Of a stretch of DNA of 64,000 bases, positions 17,804 through 25,630 are shown one piece after another (the stretch's first letter is position 1; every line of letters starts with the position of its first letter). This stretch comes from Pseudactinotalea terrae (GTDB lineage Bacteria; Actinomycetota; Actinomycetes; Actinomycetales; Beutenbergiaceae): NCBI RefSeq assembly GCF_009733845.1, contig NZ_WNXZ01000010.1, positions 1-64,000 of the forward strand. Direction: 5' to 3'. Under the pieces are notes generated by a model. It worked only from the letters and a program-made list of their open reading frames with translations, was not told the origin of the DNA and did not search any database. The translations under genes and the position numbers were made by a program.

Positions 17804-18295
17804 ATGGGACTCAGGATCGTCGTCGGTGCGGACAGTGCCGGGTACGACTACAAGGAGGCGCTCAAGACGGATCTCGAGGCGTCGGAGCTCGTGGACGAGG
17901 TCGTCGACATGGGCGTGGACGCGGGTGGCTCGACCGACTACCCGCACATCGCCGTGGCCGCGGCCAAGAAGGTCGCCGACGGCAAGGCCGATCGCGCGCT
18001 GCTGGTGTGCGGCACCGGTCTGGGCGTGGCGATCTCGGCGAACAAGGTGCACGGGGTCCGCGCGGTGACGGCGCACGACTCGTACTCGGTGGAGCGGTCG
18101 GTGCTGTCGAACAACGCGCAGGTGCTGTGCTTCGGACAGCGAGTCGTGGGCCTCGAGCTGGCGCGCAGACTGGCCGCCGAGTGGCTCACGTACGAGTTCG
18201 ACCCGGGCTCGAGCTCGGGGCCGAAGGTTGCGGCTATCGAGGCGTACGACAACGGCGACCTGCTGGCGGAGGCGGCGGAGCAGCGCTGTGAGTGA
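17804..18295 (+). CDS. RpiB/LacAB-family sugar-phosphate isomerase (candidate D-erythrulose-4-phosphate isomerase)
   Basis: 163-residue isomerase that interconverts aldose and ketose phosphates. CGTGLG begins at Cys69 and [14 protein letters not shown] lies at about 103-116. The usual DHAG of ribose-5-phosphate isomerase B is DSAG here (Ser11). The FGQRVVG ending resembles EryI/DerI members that act on tetrulose phosphates rather than ribose-5-phosphate; this is a judgement from pattern. AAGGAGG precedes the ATG, one base after the kinase stop. Confidence 0.83.
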   Translation: MGLRIVVGADSAGYDYKEALKTDLEASELVDEVVDMGVDAGGSTDYPHIAVAAAKKVADGKADRALLVCGTGLGVAISANKVHGVRAVTAHDSYSVERSVLSNNAQVLCFGQRVVGLELARRLAAEWLTYEFDPGSSSGPKVAAIEAYDNGDLLAEAAEQRCE

Positions 18296-19043
18296 TCCGG
18301 CCGTGCCGTCCGCGTGGATCGGCACGAGCTGGAAGATGACCAAGACGCTGGCGCAGGCGCGCGAGTATGCGCAGGCGTTGGCACGGGTGTCCTGGGCCGA
18401 GGGGCTCCAGCCGTTCGTCATCCCGCCGGCGACCGCGATCTCGGCCGTCGCGGACATCCTGCCGCCCGGCGGGCCTGTGCTCGTGGGAGCTCAGGATGCG
18501 CACTGGGAGGATGCCGGTGCCTGGACCGGCGAGGTGTCGGTGCCGCAGGTGAAGGATGCGGGCGCCCGGCTGCTCGAGATCGGGCACTCGGAGCGGCGGG
18601 CGCACTTCGGCGAGACCGATGAACGCGTGAACCTCAAGGTGCACGCAGCCCTGCGGCATGGTGTGCTGCCCTTGGTGTGCGTCGGTGAGGATGCCGAGCA
18701 GCGCGCGGCTGGTTCGGCGGTCGAGCTGGTGTCCTCGCAGGTCAGAGCTGCGCTGGACGGCGTGGCGAGCTCGACGCAGGTGCTTCTCGCCTATGAACCC
18801 GTGTGGGCTATCGGCGCCGGGGGCACGCCGGCGGCGCCCGAGGACATCGTGGACGTCGTCGCAGCGATCGCCGAGGTGGGCGGGCCGGCGCGGCCGGTGC
18901 TGTACGGCGGATCGGTGTCCCTGGACAACGCCGCGGGGTTGATCTCGGTGCCTGGCGTGACCGGGCTGTTCGTCGGTCGTTCGGCGTGGGAGGTCGAGGG
19001 TTTCACGGCGCTGGCCGAGATCGTGGCGCAGCGTTCCACGTGA
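18288..19043 (+). CDS. Triose-phosphate isomerase-like protein (candidate L-erythrulose-phosphate isomerase)
   Basis: 251-residue TIM barrel. Lys16, His100 (EIGHSERR) and Glu170 (AYEPVWAIG) of triose-phosphate isomerase are kept, and a YGGSV phosphate loop is present. Two hallmarks differ: the N-terminal NWK is SWK (Ser14) and loop 6 reads AIGAGGT instead of the usual AIGTGKT. Both changes are seen in EryH/LerI-type enzymes acting on erythrulose phosphate, so this is probably not the glycolytic TPI. The GTG start overlaps the RpiB-like gene; GGAG lies upstream. The last four codons and the stop lie inside a parS site. Confidence 0.83.
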   Translation: MSDPAVPSAWIGTSWKMTKTLAQAREYAQALARVSWAEGLQPFVIPPATAISAVADILPPGGPVLVGAQDAHWEDAGAWTGEVSVPQVKDAGARLLEIGHSERRAHFGETDERVNLKVHAALRHGVLPLVCVGEDAEQRAAGSAVELVSSQVRAALDGVASSTQVLLAYEPVWAIGAGGTPAAPEDIVDVVAAIAEVGGPARPVLYGGSVSLDNAAGLISVPGVTGLFVGRSAWEVEGFTALAEIVAQRST

Positions 19044-19047
19044 AACG
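19032..19047. promoter_or_regulatory. parS: parS site 1 (overlaps the end of the TPI-like gene)
   Basis: CGTTCCACGTGAAACG matches the ParB-binding consensus TGTTTCACGTGAAACA with the core CACGTGAAAC intact. The site includes the final codons and TGA stop of the upstream gene. It is the first of six sites upstream of parA. Confidence 0.85.
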
Positions 19048-19121
19048 TTCGGGTTGCGGGCGGTGACGACGCCCCAGGTGTCACTTGCTGTTGGCTGGTG
19101 ATCCTGGCTCGCTGCGCGAGG

Positions 19122-19751
19122 TCAGCGGTCGCTGAAGCCGTGCGATCGCACCAGCTTGCGCATGGCGGGTGGCGGTGACGCCGCTGTGGTGGCGGCCAGG
19201 CCTTCGATGGCGATGGCCAGCACGGCCTCGAAGGTGCCGTCGGTCGAGACGCGCCGCGCGAGATCCTGCTGCACCGCGCCGACGACGACCGTGTACACCA
19301 CATGCCAGGCCATGTGAGCGACCGTGCGGTCCACGCCCGAGGCGCTGAGGCGTTCGGTCACCCGCCTCAGGAGGTCGGGCCCCGCTGTCGTGGAGCCCGC
19401 GCGCTCCAGGATCAGGCTGGCGAGCTGGGGGCGCTCGAGGAGCCAGGTGCGCATCTCGATACCGATGGTCAGGAGCCACTCGTCCCAGGTGCCCGGCGCG
19501 TCGCTGAGCTCGAACTCCGCGACCGCAGCAGTGACGACAGCGGTGAGCAGCTCGTCCACGTTGCCGATGTGGTTGTACAGCGCGCTGGGTCGGACATCGA
19601 GGTCCGCTGCGAGGGCGCGCAGGCTGAAGTCAGCTCGGCCGCGCTCTTCGATCAGTGCTGCGGCGCGCGTCACCACGGCCGCCTGGTCGAGGCGTTCCCC
19701 TGCAGGGGGCGCACCGCGACGGCGGCCGCTTGCTGTATGAACGGTGCTCAT
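19122..19751 (-). CDS. TetR-family transcriptional regulator
   Basis: 209-residue repressor-type protein. The N-terminal HTH (about 22-70) has the family pattern DFSLRALAADLDVRPSALYN; the C-terminal ligand domain is all-helical and divergent. It is divergent from the small membrane-protein gene at 19799, with a 23-bp inverted repeat between them, so it likely controls itself and that gene. It converges on the TPI-like gene. Confidence 0.9.
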   Translation of the reverse strand: MSTVHTASGRRRGAPPAGERLDQAAVVTRAAALIEERGRADFSLRALAADLDVRPSALYNHIGNVDELLTAVVTAAVAEFELSDAPGTWDEWLLTIGIEMRTWLLERPQLASLILERAGSTTAGPDLLRRVTERLSASGVDRTVAHMAWHVVYTVVVGAVQQDLARRVSTDGTFEAVLAIAIEGLAATTAASPPPAMRKLVRSHGFSDR

Positions 19752-19769
19752 TTAGCCTGACTCTGGCCA

Positions 19770-19792
19770 CTATGTGTACAGCAATCATATAG
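19770..19792. promoter_or_regulatory. Inverted-repeat operator between TetR gene and small membrane-protein gene
   Basis: Arms CTATGTG (19770-19776) and CATATAG (19786-19792) match at 6 of 7 positions across a 9-nt spacer. The site is centred in the 47-bp divergent gap and overlaps the ribosome-binding site of the rightward gene. It is the likely TetR operator. Confidence 0.5.
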
Positions 19793-19798
19793 GAGTGG

Positions 19799-20095
19799 AT
19801 GAGAGTGAAGCGGGACGTGATCGCCGGTGCTCTGCTGGTGAACGCCATTCCTCATGCGGTCATCGGGCTGGCTGGGCACCGATGTCTGACGCCGCTGGGC
19901 GGTGCGGAATCGGGACCCAGGTTGAATCTCGTGTGGTCTGCGATGAACCTCGTTGGCGGCGCCGCACTGCTGGCGAGCGCACCCTGGCGCGACCTCGACG
20001 AGGAGGGTGCCACCAGCAGGCGCCGGTCGGTCCACCTCGGGACGGCGATCATGGTGGCGTTCGGCCAGGTGTACGAGGTGCTGGCAGAGAAGTAG
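19799..20095 (+). CDS. Small predicted membrane protein
   Basis: 98-residue product I do not recognise. It has two to three hydrophobic stretches (about 8-25, 45-60 and 78-92) and a basic start, suggesting an integral membrane protein. AGGAG sits 4 nt before the ATG. It is paired divergently with a TetR regulator, an arrangement often seen for a small membrane or efflux-related protein under local repression; no function can be given. Confidence 0.65.
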   Translation: MRVKRDVIAGALLVNAIPHAVIGLAGHRCLTPLGGAESGPRLNLVWSAMNLVGGAALLASAPWRDLDEEGATSRRRSVHLGTAIMVAFGQVYEVLAEK

Positions 20096-20158
20096 GTCCG
20101 GGTCGTAGCCTGCCTCGGCGGAAGGGCGTGATGGCCCTTGCTCGGTCCGAGCGGTGAG

Positions 20159-20174
20159 CGTTTCACGTGAAACA
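20159..20174. promoter_or_regulatory. parS: parS site 2
   Basis: CGTTTCACGTGAAACA, 15 of 16 identical to the ParB-binding consensus. Confidence 0.93.
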
Positions 20175-20333
20175 TCGGCTACGCCTGACTGGGCCATCGC
20201 CATCGCTGGTCCCGTCCCGGCGGCGAGCTGCTACGTGAGCCAAGCGCCCAACGCGGGGCCTGTTTCGCAAGCGACGCGGAGCGACACCGGGATCCCGCTG
20301 TACCACGAGTGCGGCACCACGAGCGCGGCGCTC

Positions 20334-20369
20334 ACCGAGGCGCCCACCGAGGCGCCCACCGCGGCGCCC
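20334..20369 (+). repeat. 12-bp tandem repeat, about three units
   Basis: Consecutive units of CACCGAGGCGCC with small changes (the third has CGCGG for CGAGG). It lies in the non-coding parS region. Confidence 0.6.
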
Positions 20370-20942
20370 ATTGCGGCAGCTCTCGAGCTCGGCTTCCGGC
20401 GAGCATGGCGTCGGCGCGAAGCCGCCGTGGGTCCATGGCTTCGTGGGGGACCTTGAGCGAGGTTGGACGTCCACCGTTCCTGGTGTCGCTGACTCCGCGG
20501 CTCTGTGTGCCCCCCGCACCCCATGTGCGCTGGCGGGCGCGCGCCCCGATGCCCCGGAGGGCCGGGCAGAGGACTACCCCTACCCCCATTTCCATAGCGG
20601 CCTCGAGCGCTTGTGCGGGGCAACGCCGGGGTGGCACGTGCGAGGCTCGCGGCCCGTCGCCCAGCCGACAGGCCCATGGCTGGTCGTGAGGGATGGACAT
20701 GTCTGCGCAGCAGCAGGATCGAACCTCACCCGGGCCCTGTTGCACGAGCCGCCGACCGCCACGTGTGTCTTGACGTGGCTGGATGGAGGTGACGGACCCT
20801 CCGATCCATGTCTGTGCCGTTGTTGCCTGAGCGATCGGGCGGCCCGAGCGAGTGGCCGTTCAGGGGCCGCGCGGGCGATCGCGCGACCTTGGTCCCTGTG
20901 CTCAACCGCCGACGTCGAGCGACATGGAGCCGGCATGTCTGC

Positions 20943-20958
20943 CGTTTCACGTGAAACG
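20943..20958. promoter_or_regulatory. parS: parS site 3
   Basis: CGTTTCACGTGAAACG; the 14-bp core is a perfect palindrome GTTTCACGTGAAAC. Confidence 0.92.
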
Positions 20959-21352
20959 CCGGGCCCCGTTCGAGGTACGACGAGGATGGCCACCGGACGT
21001 CACAACGGGAGGGGCCTGCCGGAGGCGGGCGAAGCACGGAGCTTCCGCGACGGCGACTCCGCCGGCGACGGCCCCTGCGATCACGGGTGGTGGCGCGGGC
21101 GAACGCCATCGACGCCACCCCGAGGAGGTCCGGCGGGCGTCCGCGGCGTCCCGGGGTCGCACGTTCTAGACGCTGACATGGCCACCGTGGAGCCTGGTGA
21201 GGGAAATCAAGCCGTCCCTCCGAGCGACCCGGCCGCGGTGTGAGAATGGTGGATGGGTGCGTAAGCGGCGGCTGCGGCGCGCGGGAGTCGGCGAGCCCCA
21301 GGCGTCTCCTCCCCGCCAGCCGGTGGACGAGCCCCGACAGCCCGAGCTCCGG

Positions 21353-21368
21353 CGTTCCACGTGAAACG
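21353..21368. promoter_or_regulatory. parS: parS site 4
   Basis: CGTTCCACGTGAAACG; one change from the core (T to C in the left arm), the same variant as site 1. Confidence 0.88.
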
Positions 21369-21832
21369 GGCCATGCCAGACTCCAGAGCAGGCTGAGAGA
21401 CCGACTAGTTGTGACACGTGGCTTGTCATCCTTGGTATAGACGAGGCCGGGACCCGCTGGGGGTCTCTAGCTCGGCGTGCCACGGACTGGAGTCGGCGGC
21501 TGGTGCCTGCACGCCGGGTCTTCGGCGACAGGAGTCTGGTCGCCCTCCAGCCGGGGACCAGCTCGGCGTTCATCGCGCCCCAAGGACTCAAGCACACCGC
21601 GCGCGATGGCCGCAAACGGTGAACGTGCGACGACCACCGCGAAGAAGACATGACACCGATCATGGGAGCTAACCCCATCGATGTCCGTGCCGAGGCATGA
21701 GGGATGAGCGCGACCGCACTGCAGCGGCTGCGCCGCGACGACGAACGGAGTCCGTGTCTCGGCGCGCCTACGACGCCGACCACCGTCGTCACGCGCCCTG
21801 TCAGGGCACAACACGCCACGTTGCGCGCCCGA

Positions 21833-21848
21833 CGTTTCACGTGAAACA
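21833..21848. promoter_or_regulatory. parS: parS site 5
   Basis: CGTTTCACGTGAAACA, 15 of 16 identical to consensus. Confidence 0.93.
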
Positions 21849-22013
21849 TCGAGGCCCCACGACTCGCTGCCGGCTCACCCGACATCCCGCTCTCATCGCG
21901 TGGCCGTGAGCCTTCGTCGTCACCGGTAGGTCCACCCCGCTGCCGGTCACGATCCGCTACCAGCCGTCAGGCCCCGGAACTGTTGCCACGACGTCCCAGT
22001 ACCGGCTCCGGGG

Positions 22014-22487
22014 CTACCGCTCCTCGACGGCGCCATCCGCCCACAGCAGGCGCGAGCTGGTGCGGAACCCGTTGCGCTCGTACAACTCACTCGCCTCCGG
22101 CGACGTATGCACGGTGAGGTGCTCCACCCCGCGGTCCCGCGCGGAGGCGAGTACCGCCTGGACGAGCTTGCTCCCGATGCCTGCGCCACGCCGGGAAGGA
22201 AGCACGTAGCAGGACTGGAGATCGCCGGACCACCTGTCCAGGTCGTGTGTCGTCGCTACCCGCGGGGTGAGAGCAAGCCACGCCATACCCACCACAGTGC
22301 CGCGCGCGGTCACGGCGATGTGCGTCTCACGGTGCGCACGCGCCCATGCTGCGGCCGCCGTCACGAACGACTCTCGGTCGCCGGGCTCGTTGTCTGTCTC
22401 CGCCTCCCAGACCCATCGGAGCTGCACGACCCGTTCAAGCTCACAGTCCTCTGCCCGCCGGACAACGACATCGGGTGAGTCGGGCAT
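22014..22487 (-). CDS. GNAT-family N-acetyltransferase
   Basis: 157-residue acetyl-CoA-dependent acyltransferase. The acetyl-CoA loop is in YVLPSRRGAGIGSKLVQAVL (about 100-119), with ARDRGVEHLTVHTSPEASELYERNGF completing the fold. Starting at the ATG at 22485-22487 gives MPDSPDVVVRRAED; upstream in-frame sequence is poorly conserved in character. It stands alone between parS sites. Substrate unknown. Confidence 0.88.
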   Translation of the reverse strand: MPDSPDVVVRRAEDCELERVVQLRWVWEAETDNEPGDRESFVTAAAAWARAHRETHIAVTARGTVVGMAWLALTPRVATTHDLDRWSGDLQSCYVLPSRRGAGIGSKLVQAVLASARDRGVEHLTVHTSPEASELYERNGFRTSSRLLWADGAVEER

Positions 22488-23002
22488 GGGATGACCGTAT
22501 CGAGCGCGAGCTAGGGGTGCACCGGCAAACCGAGACGACCTGGCTATCGCGTTCCTCGCCTCCGACTCGGGCGAGGTCGAACGTGGCACGCGATCGGCAC
22601 GATGAACCAACGGCAGTGCGGGTAGTGGGTCAGCCGAACACCGTGACACTCGGGAACGGTGATGGGGCGTTTCACGTGAAACAGCGCCTGCGCTACGAGC
22701 TCGGGCGCAACCTCGGTCGATACCGCCCCGAGAGCCCGGCCGACGCCTGGGCACCATACCGAGTCGATCACACGTGGGCTCGGAGCATCGGCGGTGAGCA
22801 CCCGATCCCACACGGGTCTCACTGATCAACGCAGGCCTCTGACCAGCAGGTTTGCTGCGGCCCTTGACGCCGGGCGGCCGAACCGAACGTTTGTACGATG
22901 CTATCGAGCTACGCGAGCTGCCGAGCAGGGCTCGGGTCGAGCGGCCGCACGTCGCATGCCGGCCGTAGGCTGTGGTGACCCTCCGCTCGACCCCAGGAAC
23001 CG
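22488..23002. other. Intergenic region upstream of parA
   Basis: About 515 bp with parS site 6 and no convincing gene. It must contain the parA promoter; I see no strong -35/-10 pair, only AT-richer sequence around 22887-22905 (GTTTGTACGATGCTATCG). Confidence 0.45.
22668..22683. promoter_or_regulatory. parS: parS site 6
   Basis: CGTTTCACGTGAAACA, 15 of 16 identical to consensus, about 320 bp before parA. Confidence 0.93.
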
Positions 23003-23965
23003 ATGCAATCCGACATCCCGATCGACGCCAACCGTCAGGCCCGGCTCGATGTGATCCCGCAGGTCGACAGCGACACGCCGCTGCTCGCCGAGCTCGCCGA
23101 GGAAGCGCGCCGTCGCGTCGCCCTCCATGGCCAGGTCTACGACCGTCCGGCCCAGACGCGGGTGTTCACGGTGGCCAACCAGAAGGGCGGCGTGGGCAAG
23201 ACGACGACGACCGTCAACCTGGCCGCAGCGCTCGCCGCCGCGGGCCTGCACGTCCTGGTCATCGACAACGACCCGCAGGGCAACGCCTCCACCGCACTGG
23301 GGACCGAGCACCGGGCCGGTACGCCGTCGACCTACGACGTGCTGATCAACGAGTCCCCGATCCATGAGGTCGTGGTGCAGTCGAGCGCGTTCCCCAACCT
23401 CTGGGTGGTGCCCGCCACCATCGACCTGTCGGGTGCCGAGATCGAGCTCGTCTCGCTCGTGGCGCGGGAGAACCGGCTCCGGAACGCCCTCGCCGAGTAT
23501 CTGCGGCACCGCACGCGTGAAGGTCAGCCGCGTATCGACTACGTGTTCATCGACTGCCCGCCCAGTCTCGGTCTGCTCACCGTCAACGCGTTCGTGGCCG
23601 CACGCGAGGTGCTGATCCCGATCCAGACCGAGTACTACGCGCTCGAGGGCCTGGGTCAGCTGCTCAACAGCATCGAGCTGATCCGCGCGCACCTCAACCC
23701 GGCGCTCCACGTCTCGACGATCCTGCTGACGATGTACGACGCTCGCACCAACCTCGCCCGCGAGGTCGCGGCCGAGGTGCGCGAGCACTTCCCCGACCAG
23801 ACGCTCAACACCACCGTCCCGCGTTCGGTGCGCATCTCCGAGGCTCCGGGTCACGGACAGACCGTGCTGACGTACGACCCCGGCTCCTCCGGGTCGCTCA
23901 CGTATCGCGAGGCCGCACGCGAGCTCACCCAGCGGTCACCCCTCGACGAAGGAGCACCACGATGA
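23003..23965 (+). CDS. parA: Chromosome partitioning ATPase ParA
   Basis: Nucleoid-bound ATPase that moves ParB-parS complexes during segregation. The 320-residue product has the deviant Walker A KGGVGKTTTT at 61-70, Walker A' DNDPQGNAST near 90 and Walker B FIDCPPSLG near 185. An N-terminal extension of about 50 residues precedes the ATPase core, as in other actinobacteria. It forms an operon with parB (ATGA overlap). rsmG, its usual upstream partner, is about 17.6 kb away. Confidence 0.96.
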   Translation: MQSDIPIDANRQARLDVIPQVDSDTPLLAELAEEARRRVALHGQVYDRPAQTRVFTVANQKGGVGKTTTTVNLAAALAAAGLHVLVIDNDPQGNASTALGTEHRAGTPSTYDVLINESPIHEVVVQSSAFPNLWVVPATIDLSGAEIELVSLVARENRLRNALAEYLRHRTREGQPRIDYVFIDCPPSLGLLTVNAFVAAREVLIPIQTEYYALEGLGQLLNSIELIRAHLNPALHVSTILLTMYDARTNLAREVAAEVREHFPDQTLNTTVPRSVRISEAPGHGQTVLTYDPGSSGSLTYREAARELTQRSPLDEGAPR

Positions 23966-25056
23966 ACGAGCGGCGCAGCGCTCTGGGGCGAGGACTGGGT
24001 GCGCTCATCCCCAGCGGCCCCACCGCAGGCGAGCGCGGCAACGGCCGCCCCGTCGACGTCTTCTTCCCCGACACCCGCAACCCCTACGCCGAGGAGGTCT
24101 CGCCCGAGGAGGCGAGCCCCGCCGTCGAGCAGGAGCCCGACGGCGACCACGTACCGAGCGAGGAGAGCGCAGAAACGGGGGTGGCGCCGGAGCTGGTGCC
24201 CGTGCCCGGGGCAACCTTCGCCGAGCTGCCGATCGGCTCGATCGTGCCCAACGCGGTCCAGCCGCGCACCGTCTTCGACGAGGACAAGCTCGCCGAGCTC
24301 GCCGACTCGATCCGCACGGTCGGCGTGCTGCAGCCGATCGTGGTGCGGCCGCAGGGCACCGACGACGCAGGTCAACCCACCTACGAGCTGATCATGGGGG
24401 AGCGGCGCTGGCGCGCGTCGCAGGTCGCGGGTCGCGACACCATCCCGGCGATCGTGCGGGCCACCGAGCAGGACGACATGCTCCGGGACGCGCTCCTGGA
24501 GAACCTCCACCGCAGCGAGCTGAACCCCTTGGAGGAGGCCGCCGCGTACACCCAGCTGCTGGAGGACTTCGGCTGCACGCAGGAGGAGCTAGCCACCCGC
24601 ATCGCCCGCTCCCGCCCGCAGATCTCCAACACGCTGCGACTGCTGAAGCTGCCGCCGCTGGTGCAGCGCCGCGTGGCCGCCGGCGTGCTCTCCGCCGGGC
24701 ACGCGCGGGCGCTGCTCGGGCTTCCCGACGGCGCGGCCATGGAACGGCTCGCGCAACGGATCGTCGCCGAGGGACTCAGCGTCCGCAACACCGAGGAGAT
24801 CGTGGCGCTCGGCGAGACCGGTGAGGACGAGCAGCCCACGCGCCGGAGCCCGGCACGCCCCGGCGGCAACCGCGGCGCCCTCGAGGACCTGGCCGCCCGG
24901 CTCTCGGACCGGCTCGACACCAAGGTCAAGGTCAACCTCGGCCAGCGCAAGGGCAGCGTGAGCATCGAGTTCGCGAACGTCGCCGACCTCAACCGCATCC
25001 TTGACGCGCTGGTCCCCGACGACCCGGGCGTGCTGCGTTCCGCGAGCGGGGACTGA
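23962..25056 (+). CDS. parB: Chromosome partitioning protein ParB
   Basis: CTP-dependent DNA clamp that loads at parS. The 364-residue product has the N-terminal MNERRSALGRGLGALIP ParA-interaction region, a variable acidic stretch (about 20-90), the CTP-binding motif GERRWRAS near 150 and ENLHRSELNPLEEA near 180, then an HTH (TRIARSRPQISNTLRLLKLP) and a C-terminal dimer domain (about 310-364). The six parS sites upstream are its expected targets. Confidence 0.96.
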   Translation: MNERRSALGRGLGALIPSGPTAGERGNGRPVDVFFPDTRNPYAEEVSPEEASPAVEQEPDGDHVPSEESAETGVAPELVPVPGATFAELPIGSIVPNAVQPRTVFDEDKLAELADSIRTVGVLQPIVVRPQGTDDAGQPTYELIMGERRWRASQVAGRDTIPAIVRATEQDDMLRDALLENLHRSELNPLEEAAAYTQLLEDFGCTQEELATRIARSRPQISNTLRLLKLPPLVQRRVAAGVLSAGHARALLGLPDGAAMERLAQRIVAEGLSVRNTEEIVALGETGEDEQPTRRSPARPGGNRGALEDLAARLSDRLDTKVKVNLGQRKGSVSIEFANVADLNRILDALVPDDPGVLRSASGD

Positions 25057-25116
25057 CCGACTCGCCGCTGCCCCGCCGCAGCCGGTCCCGTCGCCGTCGG
25101 TGCACGTTCCCACAGG

Positions 25117-25137
25117 CTGTCCACAGGCTGTGGATCC
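25117..25137. promoter_or_regulatory. DnaA-box-like pair downstream of parB
   Basis: CTGTCCACA (25117-25125; one mismatch to TTGTCCACA) is followed in inverse orientation by TGTGGATCC. The pair could bind DnaA, but it could equally form a hairpin acting after parB, since CCACAGGCTGTGG is a dyad. Confidence 0.4.
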
Positions 25138-25177
25138 CGACGACGGGGCCGGCAGTCGGTTCATTAGCGTCGTCGAC

Positions 25178-25489
25178 ATGGACAACGACCCGATCGCTCA
25201 AGGCACCTACGTCATCCTGGGGCTGGTCTCGTTCCTGGCCCCGGCGATCGCCGGCTTCGCCATGATCTCGAGCGGGAACGGCATGCGGCGCAGGGCGCAG
25301 GCCTCCTATCTGCGGTGGCTGGCCGACCATGGGTACGGCCCGCCGCCGCCTGGCCCGACGGCGCTGGCCAACTACCCGGCCGAGGTCGCGTTGGCGGGTC
25401 GCGGGTTGCGGACATGGGGCGGGGTCCTGCTCGGGATCGCAGGACTGATGTTCCTGGCCAGGGCGGCCGCTGTGGCAGGCGGGGTCTGA
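25178..25489 (+). CDS. Small predicted membrane protein
   Basis: 103-residue product with two hydrophobic helices (about 10-30 and 80-100) flanking a basic, Pro-rich cytoplasmic-type loop (GYGPPPPGPTALANYP). I recognise no family. Codon use resembles its neighbours. It lies between parB and an orphan sugar-binding lipoprotein; no strong ribosome-binding site is visible, so the start is uncertain. Confidence 0.5.
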   Translation: MDNDPIAQGTYVILGLVSFLAPAIAGFAMISSGNGMRRRAQASYLRWLADHGYGPPPPGPTALANYPAEVALAGRGLRTWGGVLLGIAGLMFLARAAAVAGGV

Positions 25490-25563
25490 TCCCGGTCGGC
25501 GCCCGCGCGCCCGAGCGTCCGCCCACCCGGTACCACCCGTCGCCGTCGTCATCCTGATAGCAT

Positions 25564-25599
25564 GATGAATGCACACCCAGTAGTGCATAGGCATTCATC
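25564..25599. promoter_or_regulatory. Nested inverted repeat upstream of the orphan binding protein
   Basis: Outer arms GATGAATGC (25564-25572) and GCATTCATC (25591-25599) match over 9 bp; inner arms ATGCAC (25569-25574) and GTGCAT (25583-25588) match over 6 bp. The structure sits about 30 bp before the ATG of the lipoprotein gene and next to an AT-rich TGATAGCATGATG. It looks like an operator for a LacI- or GntR-type sugar regulator not encoded beside it. Confidence 0.6.
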
Positions 25600-25630
25600 G
25601 ATCCTTCGCCCTGCTCAACGAGGAGACCTC

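Larger units (their letters stand above)
20096..22013. other. Gene-poor parS region (centromere core)
   Basis: About 1.9 kb in which I see no convincing gene on either strand: open frames are long only because of high GC and lack recognisable domains, starts or ribosome sites. It holds four parS sites (20159, 20943, 21353, 21833) and a short 12-bp tandem repeat near 20334. It probably serves as the core loading and spreading region for ParB. Confidence 0.6.

Noticed and set aside
20371-21243. Open frame of 290 codons in the parS region
   Set aside because: Composition is Arg/Ala/Pro/Gly-rich without any motif, it contains parS site 3 in frame, and it lacks a ribosome site; chance frame.
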